Shown here in pieces: positions 16,356 to 24,581 of a stretch of 51,027 nucleotides of DNA. Each line of letters begins with the position of its first letter. Positions within the stretch are counted from its first letter, which is position 1. The DNA is taken from positions 1 to 51,027 of the forward strand of contig VBKI01000031.1 in NCBI GenBank assembly GCA_005879535.1, read 5' to 3'. This DNA is from Deltaproteobacteria bacterium (GTDB lineage: Bacteria > Myxococcota > Myxococcia > Myxococcales > 40CM-4-68-19). A program made the translations under genes and the position numbers. The notes below the pieces were generated by a model. It did no database searches, was not told the DNA's origin, and was given only the letters and a program-made list of their open reading frames with translations.

Positions 16356-16604
16356 TTACCCTTCCGCCTTGCCCGGCGTCTTGCCCGGATCGGGGGGCTG
16401 CCGCTGCGCCTCGTCGTCGCCACCCGATTCCGCGGAGCCGGGCGTCTTGCCGGCCGGGTCCGTCACGATGGCGGGGTTGCGCGCGTTGCCGGTGGACGGA
16501 ATCGAGCCGTCGGCATTCGGCCGCGGCTCCACGCCGGAGCGGGTCTCGCCGGTGCCGATGCCGCGCTCGTTCTTGATCACTCGGATGTCGTCGGGGTCCG
16601 TCAT
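16356..16604 (-). CDS. Small disordered hypothetical protein
   Basis: An 82-residue ORF (TDPDDIRVIKNERGIGTGE at the start) followed by low-complexity polar sequence rich in Gly, Pro, Asp and Ser with repeated GKTPG. There is no signal peptide or membrane helix. It is co-oriented with, and 12 bases upstream of, the ABC ATPase. The ordered-looking first 20 residues and the absence of a competing frame favour a real gene, but there is no obvious ribosome site. Its ATG overlaps a possible upstream start of the divergent oxidoreductase. Function unknown. Confidence 0.5.
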   Translation of the reverse strand: MTDPDDIRVIKNERGIGTGETRSGVEPRPNADGSIPSTGNARNPAIVTDPAGKTPGSAESGGDDEAQRQPPDPGKTPGKAEG

Positions 16605-16638
16605 GGCAGAACGGTATGTATTCGGCTACAAGGGCGCG

Positions 16639-18177
16639 ATGCGCGCGCAGGCAGACGTCATTGTGGTCGGCGCGGGCCACAACGGCCTCGTCGCCGCGCT
16701 GATGCTCGCCCGGCGCGGGCTCGACGTCCTGGTGCTCGAGGAAAAGGACGTGGTGGGGGGCGCCGCGCGCACGGAGCGGCCGTTCGCGCGCGTGCCCGGA
16801 CTTGGCACGTCGACGGGCGCCTACCTGCTCGGACTGATGCCGCCCGAGCTGCTGCGCACGCTCGGCATCGAGCTCCCGCTGCTGCGGCGCGATCCGCACT
16901 ACTTCCTGCCGACGACCGGGAAGCGGTACCTCCTGTTCGGATCCAATGCCAACGCGATGCGCGAGCAGTTCCTCAGCTTCTTCAGCGAGCAGGACTGGCG
17001 CGCAAACGAGGCGCTGCAGCGGGAAATCTCTGCCATCCGCGACGACGTCGCGCCCACCTGGCTGGAGGAGCCGCTGTCCCTCGAGGACACTGCCGCGAAG
17101 TACGTGCGGCCCGCGCTCCGGCAGATCTTTGTCGATCTCTGCCGGAAACCGGTCGGGCAGTATCTCGACCGGTTCGGTTTCCGCAGCGACCTGCTCAAGG
17201 CGATGTACGCCGTGACCGACGGGTTCTCGGGCCTGAGCGGCGACTGGGACACACCCGGGACCGGCATGAACTTCCTCGTCCACAACATGTGCCGGCTTCC
17301 CGGCAGCGACGGCACCTGGATGATCGTCCGGGGCGGTATGGGAACCGTGACGCAGACGCTCGCCGGTGCCGCAAGGCAGGCAGGAGCGACGATCGAGACC
17401 GGGCGCGGCGCCAGGGCAATCGCGACGGGACCGCTGCGCGTCTCCCTGCACGACGGAACGGAGGTGAGGGCGCGCGCGGTGGTGGTGAATGCCGACCCGT
17501 TCCGCCTGCGCGAGCTGATCGGCGGCGAGAAGGTGCCGGAGGCGTGGAACGCGCGCGTCGAGGGCTACCGCCGCGACGGGACCACGTTGAAGGTCAACCT
17601 CGCGCTGAAGGAGCTGCCGCGTTTCACCTGCCTTCCCCACGACCGCGGTCAATTTGGAACCACCATGCACCTGCTTCCCGACGAGCCGAAAGTGATGGAG
17701 GCGATGCACCGCGCCTTCGCGGACGTGAAAGCGGGCCGGCTGCCGGAGTTCCCGACCATCGAGTGGTACGTCCACACCACCGTCGACCCTTCCCTGCGCG
17801 ACGCGCATGGGCACCACAACTCCGCGCTCTTCGTGCAGTGGGTGCCGTACGCGCTTTCGGGCACGAGCTGGGATGCGGAAGAATCGCGTTACGTGCGCCA
17901 CCTCCTCCACATCTGCGATCGCTTCGCACCGGGCACCTCGGCGCTCGTCGCCGATGCTTTTCCCCTGACGCCGCCGAAGATCGAACAGCACTTCGGGATC
18001 TCGCGCGGCCACATCCACCACGTCGACAACTCCTTCGGATTCGCCGATCGCCTCCCCTATGCGACACCCGTCGAAGGCGTGTACTCGTGCAGCGCGGGTT
18101 GCCACCCCGCCGGCTCGGTGATCGGGGCGGCAGGGCACAATGCCGCCGCGCGGGTCTTGCGCGATCTCGCCGCCTGA
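16639..18177 (+). CDS. CrtI-like FAD-dependent oxidoreductase (phytoene desaturase/PYROXD2 family)
   Basis: A 512-residue flavoprotein. The N-terminal dinucleotide-binding motif is VIVVGAGHNGLVAALMLARRG, followed by the acidic end of beta2 (VLEEKDVVGGAARTE). Mid-protein GTWMIVRGGMGTVTQTLAGA and C-terminal GVYSCSAGCHPAGSVIGAAGHNAA are typical of the PYROXD2/CrtO branch. No other carotenoid gene is nearby, so a carotenoid role is not implied. I chose ATG 16639, with AAGGGCG before it; ATG 16603 in frame would add twelve residues. The long antisense open frame here is a shadow. Confidence 0.88.
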   Translation: MRAQADVIVVGAGHNGLVAALMLARRGLDVLVLEEKDVVGGAARTERPFARVPGLGTSTGAYLLGLMPPELLRTLGIELPLLRRDPHYFLPTTGKRYLLFGSNANAMREQFLSFFSEQDWRANEALQREISAIRDDVAPTWLEEPLSLEDTAAKYVRPALRQIFVDLCRKPVGQYLDRFGFRSDLLKAMYAVTDGFSGLSGDWDTPGTGMNFLVHNMCRLPGSDGTWMIVRGGMGTVTQTLAGAARQAGATIETGRGARAIATGPLRVSLHDGTEVRARAVVVNADPFRLRELIGGEKVPEAWNARVEGYRRDGTTLKVNLALKELPRFTCLPHDRGQFGTTMHLLPDEPKVMEAMHRAFADVKAGRLPEFPTIEWYVHTTVDPSLRDAHGHHNSALFVQWVPYALSGTSWDAEESRYVRHLLHICDRFAPGTSALVADAFPLTPPKIEQHFGISRGHIHHVDNSFGFADRLPYATPVEGVYSCSAGCHPAGSVIGAAGHNAAARVLRDLAA

Positions 18178-18215
18178 CGGCTACCGATTGATACGCACAA
18201 GACACATGTTCCTGC

Positions 18216-19694
18216 ATGCCCCCCGCCGCCGCGACGCGCGACACGCTCGCGCGATGGACTGAAGCGTCCCGGAGCACGGCGCTTGCAAACATCGGCCGGG
18301 ACGGAAGCTGCGATGCGAACGCGCGCTTCGTCGCTCTGAACTCCGGCAGGGGAGCGTGGCGCTGGCTCAGCGGACCCCATGCGCGGGTGCGGTATTCGAG
18401 CCTCTCCGAGCTGGTTCGCGGCGAGGCGGCGACCCTGGCACCAGTTCCCTACTTGTCGAGGTTCCAGCGCGAGGCGCAGATCGTCGAGGTGCGGCTCGAG
18501 CGCCTGGAGGGTGGCGAGGCGATCGCCGTGATCCACGACGTCACCGCGGAGGCGCAGCGACAGCGCGAGCTGCAGCGCGAGCGCGAGGCGCTCCTGCACG
18601 AAGAGCGGATGCATGCCATGGGCGTATTGGCCTCGGGCATGGCACACGACCTGAATCACGCGTTGAACGTGATCGCGCTTCGGGTGGCCACCCTGCGCGC
18701 CGATCCCCAGCTCTCCGGCACACGCCGCACGCTCGACGTGCTGGCGCGCGTGGTGCGCGACGCTGCCCGCATCGTCGCCCGACTACAGGACCTCGCTCGC
18801 CGGCGGCGCGACCGCCCCAGCGATCCGCTCGACCTCGCCGCCGTCCTCACCGGAGCGTTGGAGATGGCCCGGACGGAGGCCGATACCGCCCGGGTGCGGA
18901 TCGAGGCCGACGTGCCTCCCCTGCCGCTGGTGCGCGGATCCGCCGCTGAGCTGGCGCACGTCTTCGGAAGCCTGCTGCTGCACGCGCGCGAGCAGATGCC
19001 CGACGGAGGCGCGGTCCGCGTCAGGGCGCGTGAGGATCGCGGCCGCGTCGTAGTCACCATCCGCGACTCCGGCGAGGGAATGTACGAGGAAGACCTCGCG
19101 CGCCTGTTCGATCCCTTCTCGGGCGTCGCCGGAGAGAGCGCGCTCGGGCTCTCGGTGGCCTGGGGCGTGATGTCTCGCCTGGGCGGATCGCTGCAGGCCC
19201 AGAGCCGGCGCGGCGAGGGCACCATCCTGACGCTCACGTTTCCGCTCGCCACGCTGCCGCGGCGGGAACCGCCCGTGGTTGTGCCGAAGGAGCGGCGCCG
19301 CGGCCGCATCCTCATCGTGGACGACGAGCTGGACAACCTCGACGTGCTCCGCGAGGTGCTGGAGCTCGAGGGCCAGGAGGTCGAGTCCGCGCGCAGCGGT
19401 CCGGAGGCGCTCGCGCTCCTCGACCGCGGCGAGCCGTTCGATCTGGTCCTCTGCGACGTAGGGATGCCGGAGATGAGCGGGTGGCACGTCGCCCGCGAGA
19501 TCCAGCGGATCGCTCCCGGTACGGCGGTGTGGATGCTGACGGGGTGGGCGAACGAGATCGGCGAGTCGGATCCCCGGCGCCGCTACGTCCGCGGCGTATT
19601 GGCCAAGCCGCTCGATCTGGAGCAGCTTCGTTCCCTGCTCACGGCAGCGCCGCAACCGACGGCGCCGGCGCCCAACGCCTCGGCGATGCACTGA
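18216..19694 (+). CDS. Hybrid sensor histidine kinase with C-terminal receiver
   Basis: A 492-residue cytoplasmic protein. Residues ~1-110 are a degenerate PAS-like sensor ending VIHDVTAEAQRQRE. The HisKA helix contains the phospho-acceptor His in GMAHDLNHALNVIALR (~150). The ATPase domain has DSGEGM (G1) and ALGLSVAWGVMSRLGG (G2). The C-terminal receiver (~365-480) has LIVDDELDN, phospho-Asp in LVLCDVGMPEMSGW and VLAKPLD. Oddity: the N-box reads HVFGSLLLHAREQMPDGG, with His where the Mg-coordinating Asn is expected. No membrane segment is present. It ends two bases before the stop of the convergent lipoprotein. Confidence 0.88.
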   Translation: MPPAAATRDTLARWTEASRSTALANIGRDGSCDANARFVALNSGRGAWRWLSGPHARVRYSSLSELVRGEAATLAPVPYLSRFQREAQIVEVRLERLEGGEAIAVIHDVTAEAQRQRELQREREALLHEERMHAMGVLASGMAHDLNHALNVIALRVATLRADPQLSGTRRTLDVLARVVRDAARIVARLQDLARRRRDRPSDPLDLAAVLTGALEMARTEADTARVRIEADVPPLPLVRGSAAELAHVFGSLLLHAREQMPDGGAVRVRAREDRGRVVVTIRDSGEGMYEEDLARLFDPFSGVAGESALGLSVAWGVMSRLGGSLQAQSRRGEGTILTLTFPLATLPRREPPVVVPKERRRGRILIVDDELDNLDVLREVLELEGQEVESARSGPEALALLDRGEPFDLVLCDVGMPEMSGWHVAREIQRIAPGTAVWMLTGWANEIGESDPRRRYVRGVLAKPLDLEQLRSLLTAAPQPTAPAPNASAMH

Positions 19695-19696
19695 CC

Positions 19697-20671
19697 TCAG
19701 AGGCCGCCGGGACAACTCGCGGAATTGCCGAGCAGGCAGGGAGCGACGCCGTTGCACGCAGGAGTGAGCGCGAAAGGGTCGTCGACGAAGGTGAGGCAGC
19801 CGCCCGCGTCCCAGCACTGGCGCACGTCGCCCAAGACGAGGACACCGCAGCGGGCGCGGAAGACGTCACGTCCTGCGCCCTGGGCGTTGAAGAAGGTCGT
19901 CACTTCGACGGTGCAGCCGCTCTTCGGATCGGGAAACGCGTAGTCGAGCTGCCCGTGCCCGTCAGCGTAGCCGGCGTAGGAGTAGTCGAACGAGATCAAG
20001 CCGAACGCATTCACGCCGGAGGTCAGGTCGAGCGAAACGGTCCGCGGATCGCTGCTGCGATCGTAGAAGATCCGCGCCGGGAACGTCGGATCGGTGGGCT
20101 TGTTGATCCCCAGCGTGGTCGAGTTCTCGAAGTGCAGCGTGATGCGACCGATGCCGCTGCTGGCCGCCGCGCGGAAGAACTCGCCGTCGAGAATGGGAAG
20201 CCAGCCGCCCGGCGGCCGCGAGGCGGAGATGGTGAAGGTCCAGCGCCACGGCGTCAGCGTCGCGTCCAGCTCGCGGAACATGATCGCCTGGACCAGCACG
20301 CCGGCATTATCCTTGTCGGCGAACGGGCCCCAGATGCGCGAGTCGTCGTCGCGGGTGGTAGGGGTGACCCGCCGGATGGCGTCGACCAGCGCCAGGATGG
20401 CGTCCACGCCGGCGTTGAGGGAGTCGCCGGTGCTCTTCGCGTTCGCGTAGATGTCGGCGGTGCCGATCGCGCAGAGGTTCTGCGAGGTGGACCCTTGCGG
20501 GACGCTGACGTGAAGCTGCTGCTTCTGTGGAATCGCCAGGAAGAAAGCGACGTCCTCGTTGGAGAGATTTCCGCATCCGCACAGCAAAGGCAGCGAAATG
20601 GACAGTGAAAAGCATAGCAGGGTTCGTCGAAGAACTTCGTTCTTCGCCGCCCTGCTACCAACCCAGCGCAT
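19697..20671 (-). CDS. Lipoprotein of unknown function, paralogue B of the ECF/caspase operon
   Basis: A 324-residue product whose N-terminus carries a lipobox (SLPLLCGCG), so it should be a membrane-anchored lipoprotein. The body is beta-rich with conserved features GRITLHFENSTTLGI, GQLDYAFPD and GDVRQCWDAGGC. These align by eye with IDFDKMATLGI, GDLDFAMHN and SVSECWGAA of the lipoprotein at 23481-24443, so the two appear paralogous. It is the last gene of the overlapped operon, with ATG 20671 17 bases inside the caspase gene. Six or more Cys in the C-terminal third suggest disulfides. No family recognised. Confidence 0.75.
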   Translation of the reverse strand: MRWVGSRAAKNEVLRRTLLCFSLSISLPLLCGCGNLSNEDVAFFLAIPQKQQLHVSVPQGSTSQNLCAIGTADIYANAKSTGDSLNAGVDAILALVDAIRRVTPTTRDDDSRIWGPFADKDNAGVLVQAIMFRELDATLTPWRWTFTISASRPPGGWLPILDGEFFRAAASSGIGRITLHFENSTTLGINKPTDPTFPARIFYDRSSDPRTVSLDLTSGVNAFGLISFDYSYAGYADGHGQLDYAFPDPKSGCTVEVTTFFNAQGAGRDVFRARCGVLVLGDVRQCWDAGGCLTFVDDPFALTPACNGVAPCLLGNSASCPGGL

Positions 20672-22238
20672 AGTCCACCCCCAGCGCGAGCTCGGCGTAA
20701 CCGAGGTTCTGCGCCTTGTCGACGTTGTAGAAGAGGTAGTTGAGCCGTCCGCGGGCGACCGCCGACCAGCGTTCCGCGAACCGCCAGCTGACCGCCGTCG
20801 TCAGACCCGGCGTGAGCGTGAAGAAATTCTGGCTGGGCAGCTCCGGATGGTTGTCGAAGGTGCGCCCCAGATACAAAAACGCAACGCGCGCGCCGACGGA
20901 GACGGTCCACGAGTCCCCGACGGCGAAGTCGCGCCAGAGCGAAGCGCCGCCGGTCAGCTCGAAGAACCGCTCCGGGATCGGCGTGGTCCCTGGAAGCTTG
21001 AGCGTCGCCGCGCCACCGCCCACCGCGAGATCGACTGCCCAGGCCAGGTCGTGGCCGAGATCGTCGCGGACGCCCAGCTCCGCCCCGGCGAGCACCGCCG
21101 GGGGAAAGAGTCCGTTCCGGGCCGCGGAATCGAAAAAGAACTGCCCTCCGCCGGCGCCGAGCACGCTCCAGCGCGGTCCGGAAGCTCCCTTCTGCGGGTC
21201 GTCGCTGAGGGGCCGCCGCGAGAGCCGGCCGTCCGCGACCTCCACCGGACCGTCCGCGAGGCTGAAGCTGCCGACCAGCAGCGAGTCGCCGTCCCGCTTC
21301 TTCACCAGATAGTCTCCGGGAGCGAGGGCGAGGCGGCGCTGGTCTCCGCGGGCCTTCGCCACCTCGGCGATGGCGCGCCTCGATCCGTCGAGCACCACGT
21401 AGACGCCCTCCGCGGAGACGGGAAAGACCATCGCGCCGCGCGCCGGAGCCAGCTCGGTGAGCACCACGTCGCCCGCACCGCCCAGGTCGTAGAGGTAGAC
21501 GGGATGCTGGGCGCCGGCGCGCGTCTCCGCGGTCTCGCCCACGGTGCGTGCGTAGGCGTAGGCATACGCCTCCGCCAGCGTCACCTTGCCGTCCCCGCTT
21601 GCGTCCGCGTCGCCGAGAAGCCCCGAGGCGAGATAGTGGGTGAAGAACGAGGCGCCGATCTCGTCCGACTCCTGAGACTCCTCGTCGGCGCTGGAGCTGG
21701 CGATCAGTACGAGGCCGCGCGGGCGCGTCGATGCGGCCTGCGCCTGCTGGACGTCGAACGCCGGGGCCGCGCGCACGCCCTTGGCGCGGGTGATCGCTCC
21801 CGACTGGCAGGAATCGAGCAGTCCGATGCGCACGTCGGCGGGCGCGTTCCGCAAGGCATCGCGCAGCTCCACGAGTGGCATCCGGGTGTCGCCGAGGCGC
21901 AGATCGCCGTCCTTGGCGTGGCCGGAGTAGTAGACGAGCAGCACCGTCTCGTCGCCGCGCGCTCTCGCCTGGTCCGCCCGCGCAGCGAGATCGCCCAACG
22001 CCGAGCGCACCTCCTCGGCGGTCGCAGCGGTGAGCAGGCGCGCGTCTTCCGGGCGCACGCCGCCCAGGCGGGTGAGGATGGCATGCATGCGCCGCGCGTC
22101 GCGCTCGGCGTACCGGAGCGGCCGCGTCCCCGCCCCGCCCTTGGTGTCGCCGACCACCAGGGCGAAGCGGCGTGCTTCCGCGAGCGCGGGCAGCGCGGCC
22201 AGGAGCGCCGCGGCGCAGATCGTTTTCGCCGATCTCAT
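20655..22238 (-). CDS. Exported caspase-like (C14) peptidase with C-terminal beta-barrel-like domain
   Basis: A 527-residue protein with a signal peptide (AKTICAAALLAALPALAEA). Residues ~24-240 form a p20-like caspase domain with the catalytic dyad His in VYYSGHAKDGD and Cys in IGLLDSCQSGA, plus LIASSSADEESQESD. After a linker with a PEGA-like beta segment (GVYVVLDGSRRAI), the final ~170 residues alternate short amphipathic strands and end NLGYAELALGVDYALGW. That terminal aromatic fits an outer-membrane barrel. The start overlaps the anti-sigma stop (ATGA). Export of a metacaspase under ECF control suggests envelope-stress or protein-quality roles, by inference. Confidence 0.87.
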   Translation of the reverse strand: MRSAKTICAAALLAALPALAEARRFALVVGDTKGGAGTRPLRYAERDARRMHAILTRLGGVRPEDARLLTAATAEEVRSALGDLAARADQARARGDETVLLVYYSGHAKDGDLRLGDTRMPLVELRDALRNAPADVRIGLLDSCQSGAITRAKGVRAAPAFDVQQAQAASTRPRGLVLIASSSADEESQESDEIGASFFTHYLASGLLGDADASGDGKVTLAEAYAYAYARTVGETAETRAGAQHPVYLYDLGGAGDVVLTELAPARGAMVFPVSAEGVYVVLDGSRRAIAEVAKARGDQRRLALAPGDYLVKKRDGDSLLVGSFSLADGPVEVADGRLSRRPLSDDPQKGASGPRWSVLGAGGGQFFFDSAARNGLFPPAVLAGAELGVRDDLGHDLAWAVDLAVGGGAATLKLPGTTPIPERFFELTGGASLWRDFAVGDSWTVSVGARVAFLYLGRTFDNHPELPSQNFFTLTPGLTTAVSWRFAERWSAVARGRLNYLFYNVDKAQNLGYAELALGVDYALGW

Positions 22239-22921
22239 CGCCGCAGCGTCACCGTGAGGACGTCGGAGCCGCGGGGCGCATCCGCGGCGGAACGGATCGC
22301 CGTCGCGTCCACCGCCGAATCCGACAGCACGACCAGCAGGGTGGCAACGCCCCTTCCGGTCCAAACGAAGGCCTCGGGCAGCGTGCCGTTCACGGCCGGC
22401 CCCTGGTAGATGACGCTCGCCTCGCCGGGTTCCACCAGCACGACAGCCGCGCGCTTTCGTCCTGAAGGCTGTAGCGACAGCAGCAGCCTCGCGCCGTCGG
22501 CCAGCGGCTCGCCGGCCGCGAGCTCGTGCACGCCCTTGCCATCCTGAACGAACAGTTGCGCGGAAGCAGCTCCCTTGCTGCGTACGGTCTCGGTCTCGAC
22601 CGGCCTGCGCACGAGCAAGGTTCCGGCGATCAGCGCGACGGCGGCTGCCGCCGCCAGGGGCGCCCAGCGCGTCGCGAAGCTGCGCTGCGATCGGTGTGCA
22701 AGCTTCTCCGCCACCGCCGCCGCGAACTCCGGGAAGGGAACGTTGCGGCGGAGCGCGTCGCGCTCCGTCGCGATTGCCTTCCGCACCGCCGCGCAGCGCT
22801 CGCAGCCTTCGACGTGCGCCTCCGTCCGCTCCTTCTCCACGCCGGAGAGCTCGCCCGCGAGCAACCTGCGCACGCGCATGGCCGAGCAGCCGGCGCCGGG
22901 GCCGCCGAGGTCGAGGTTCAC
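22235..22921 (-). CDS. Anti-sigma factor, zinc-finger type, single membrane helix
   Basis: A 228-residue protein from GTG 22921. The first ~50 residues contain the zf-HC2 anti-sigma motif EAHVEGCERC, with an upstream Cys in GAGCSAMRVRRLLAGE. A transmembrane helix (PLAAAAAVALIAGTLLV, ~95) follows, then a periplasmic beta domain of ~120 residues ending DVLTVTLRR. This is the standard layout of a membrane-held inhibitor of an ECF sigma. The GTG overlaps the sigma stop (GTGA) and its own stop overlaps the caspase ATG, so all three are coupled. Confidence 0.87.
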   Translation of the reverse strand: MNLDLGGPGAGCSAMRVRRLLAGELSGVEKERTEAHVEGCERCAAVRKAIATERDALRRNVPFPEFAAAVAEKLAHRSQRSFATRWAPLAAAAAVALIAGTLLVRRPVETETVRSKGAASAQLFVQDGKGVHELAAGEPLADGARLLLSLQPSGRKRAAVVLVEPGEASVIYQGPAVNGTLPEAFVWTGRGVATLLVVLSDSAVDATAIRSAADAPRGSDVLTVTLRR

Positions 22922-23484
22922 AGGTCCGCTCCTTCCAGCTCGACGCCGAGCGCCTCGCGGGCGCAGGCGAGGAACTCCCGCAGGCGCTTCCTCACAGTGG
23001 GCAGACTCCTGCCAACCTCCAAAGCGATCTCCGCCTGCGTCAGCTCGTCCACGAAGTAGAGCACCGCCACCTCCTGCGCTTCTTCCGGCGCGGCGGCGAG
23101 CAGGACGCGCACGAGCTCGCGGCGATCCGGCCCTTCCGTCTCCTGCCTGCGGTCCGCCTGCGCCGCCCGGAGCTGCTCGCGCCAGAGCGCCTTGCGGGCG
23201 CGAAGCAGGTTCAGGCAGTGGTGCGTGGCGATCCGCAGGACCCAGGTGCTCGCCGATGCGGCGGCGCGAAATTCCGGCAGCGCCTGCAGGACCTTGACGA
23301 ATACGTCCTGGAGCGCGTCCTTCGCTTCCGCCTCGTCCTTCAAGAGATACCGGCACCGGCCGTAGACCGCGGCCGCGTGGGTCTCGTACAGCTCGGCGAG
23401 GAGCCCCGCGGACATGGGCGCGCCGGGCGCGGCAACATCGCCGGCCCGGCCGCCCATCACCACGCGGAGTCCTCGCACGGTCAC
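22918..23484 (-). CDS. ECF-type RNA polymerase sigma factor
   Basis: A 188-residue sigma-70 family protein of group IV. Region 2 has YLLKDEAEAKDALQDVFVKV and ASTWVLRIATHHCLNLLR; region 4 has VLYFVDELTQAEIALEV and the recognition helix RSLPTVRKRLREFL. No region 1 or 3 is present. The frame opens at GTG 23484, which overlaps the lipoprotein stop; the ATG at 23415 (MSAGLLAELYETH) is an equally good start by homology. A GGAAC-N17-CGTT promoter upstream of the first gene of the operon would fit autoregulation. Confidence 0.9.
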   Translation of the reverse strand: MTVRGLRVVMGGRAGDVAAPGAPMSAGLLAELYETHAAAVYGRCRYLLKDEAEAKDALQDVFVKVLQALPEFRAAASASTWVLRIATHHCLNLLRARKALWREQLRAAQADRRQETEGPDRRELVRVLLAAAPEEAQEVAVLYFVDELTQAEIALEVGRSLPTVRKRLREFLACAREALGVELEGADL

Positions 23485-24443
23485 GGGGCCGTCATCTCCG
23501 AAGGATCCGCCGGGCTATAGGCGCACTGTGCCTCGGCCCCGGAGTCCGGTCCGGCCCAGAACGCGATCGCCGCCTTCTCCGTCGAGGTGAAGTACACGAC
23601 GTTGAAGGGCGCTGCGCCCCAGCACTCCGAGACCGAGATGCTGGTGTATCCGGTGGGAAGAGCGGTGACGTCCGCGCGGCCGCGGCCGTCGTTCTTCCAG
23701 CGGGAGTGCACCGCGAAGCGGTCGCCGCTGGTCGTATTGTGCATGGCGAAATCGAGGTCGCCGCCGCCCGAGGTGTCGTTCTTGTACGAGTACACGACGT
23801 TGTTCTTCTGGCCCGGGTGGTCGTTGTCGTTCGCGCCGAGAAAGGTGACGCCGAGCTGCGCCGGTCCGACGTTGGAGTACGAGGTGACCTGCATCAAACC
23901 GGTGGCGTTACCGGCGATGCCGAGCGTGGCCATCTTGTCGAAATCGATCTGGAAGTTGCCGGAGCCGTGGTGCCGCTGCGGGCCGGGCTTGGCGACGCCG
24001 GTCGCGAACGTCACGTAGGTGGTGCCGGGCTTGACCGCGCCGGAGAGGGACCAGTCGAAGCTGACGCCGTCGCCGTCGCGCGAAACGACCAGCTTGTAAT
24101 CCAGCCGGTCGAGAGGACCCGAGCCCTGCCAGGTGCAGCTCGTGGCGTCGCAGCTGGTCGGCTCGTAGTCCTCCACCACGTGCCGGAGCAGGTCGAGGAA
24201 CGCCGCGGTGGGCACGTTGAAGACGACGGCCACGCCAACCGTCAAGCCCCAGAACGGCGACTGCTGGCCGGCAGTGGAATTCTGGGTGATGGCGTCGCCG
24301 CTGGAGGTACTGCTCGCCTGCTGCGAGCTCGGCGACCCCATCGAGATGGCTTCCTTGCTGGGCATCGCATCGCGGGCATCGTCCTTGAAGCCGCCGCCGC
24401 AGGCGACCGCGGCAACCAGGGGGAGGGCAAGTAGCTTGCGCAT
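23481..24443 (-). CDS. Lipoprotein of unknown function, paralogue A, first gene of ECF/caspase operon
   Basis: A 320-residue lipoprotein (LLALPLVAAVACGGG is the signal with lipobox Cys). A Ser/Thr/Gln-rich linker (residues ~30-60) precedes a beta-rich domain with FQIDFDKMATLGIAGN, GGGDLDFAMHN, RWKNDGRGRADV and SVSECWGAAPFNVVYF. It shows clear layout similarity to the lipoprotein at the other end of the operon (19697-20671). ATG 24443 has GGAG six to ten bases upstream. Its stop overlaps the sigma factor GTG. As first gene with the promoter in front, it may be the operon's envelope target or sensor; function not known. Confidence 0.78.
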   Translation of the reverse strand: MRKLLALPLVAAVACGGGFKDDARDAMPSKEAISMGSPSSQQASSTSSGDAITQNSTAGQQSPFWGLTVGVAVVFNVPTAAFLDLLRHVVEDYEPTSCDATSCTWQGSGPLDRLDYKLVVSRDGDGVSFDWSLSGAVKPGTTYVTFATGVAKPGPQRHHGSGNFQIDFDKMATLGIAGNATGLMQVTSYSNVGPAQLGVTFLGANDNDHPGQKNNVVYSYKNDTSGGGDLDFAMHNTTSGDRFAVHSRWKNDGRGRADVTALPTGYTSISVSECWGAAPFNVVYFTSTEKAAIAFWAGPDSGAEAQCAYSPADPSEMTAP

Positions 24444-24477
24444 GTCCTTCGTCTCCTTGACGGGCGACGGCCCGCTC

Positions 24478-24495
24478 TGTCCACCCCTCTGGACA
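24478..24495. promoter_or_regulatory. Inverted repeat TGTCCA-N6-TGGACA upstream of the ECF operon
   Basis: Perfect 6-bp arms separated by CCCCTC, 35-52 bases before the lipoprotein ATG and just downstream of the predicted ECF promoter. It could be a repressor/activator site or a leader hairpin. Confidence 0.4.
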
Positions 24496-24516
24496 CAGCC
24501 GGGGGCTGCGCATGGA

Positions 24517-24542
24517 AACGCGAGCGAAAATCGCCCTGTTCC
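24517..24542 (-). promoter_or_regulatory. Predicted ECF-type promoter (GGAAC-N17-CGTT)
   Basis: On the minus strand GGAAC is followed after 17 bases by CGTTTC. GGAAC is the commonest ECF -35 core and CGT(T/C) a common -10. The start site would fall near 24510, giving a ~67-base leader for the lipoprotein gene. The spacing and position fit autoregulation by the ECF sigma encoded in the operon. Confidence 0.5.
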
Positions 24543-24581
24543 CGACAACTTGGACCCGCCACGGCCACGGCCAGGCAATGC

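Noticed and set aside
14689-18138. A 1149-codon minus-strand open frame and several other very long antisense frames (for example 9594-11426, 40487-42961, 951-1748)
   Set aside because: They lie opposite or out of frame with clearly conserved genes, are Arg/Ala/Gly-rich with no domains, and reflect high GC content at third positions.
16639-18177. Carotenoid biosynthesis locus
   Set aside because: The oxidoreductase is of the PYROXD2-like branch and no crtB, crtE or crtY gene is nearby.
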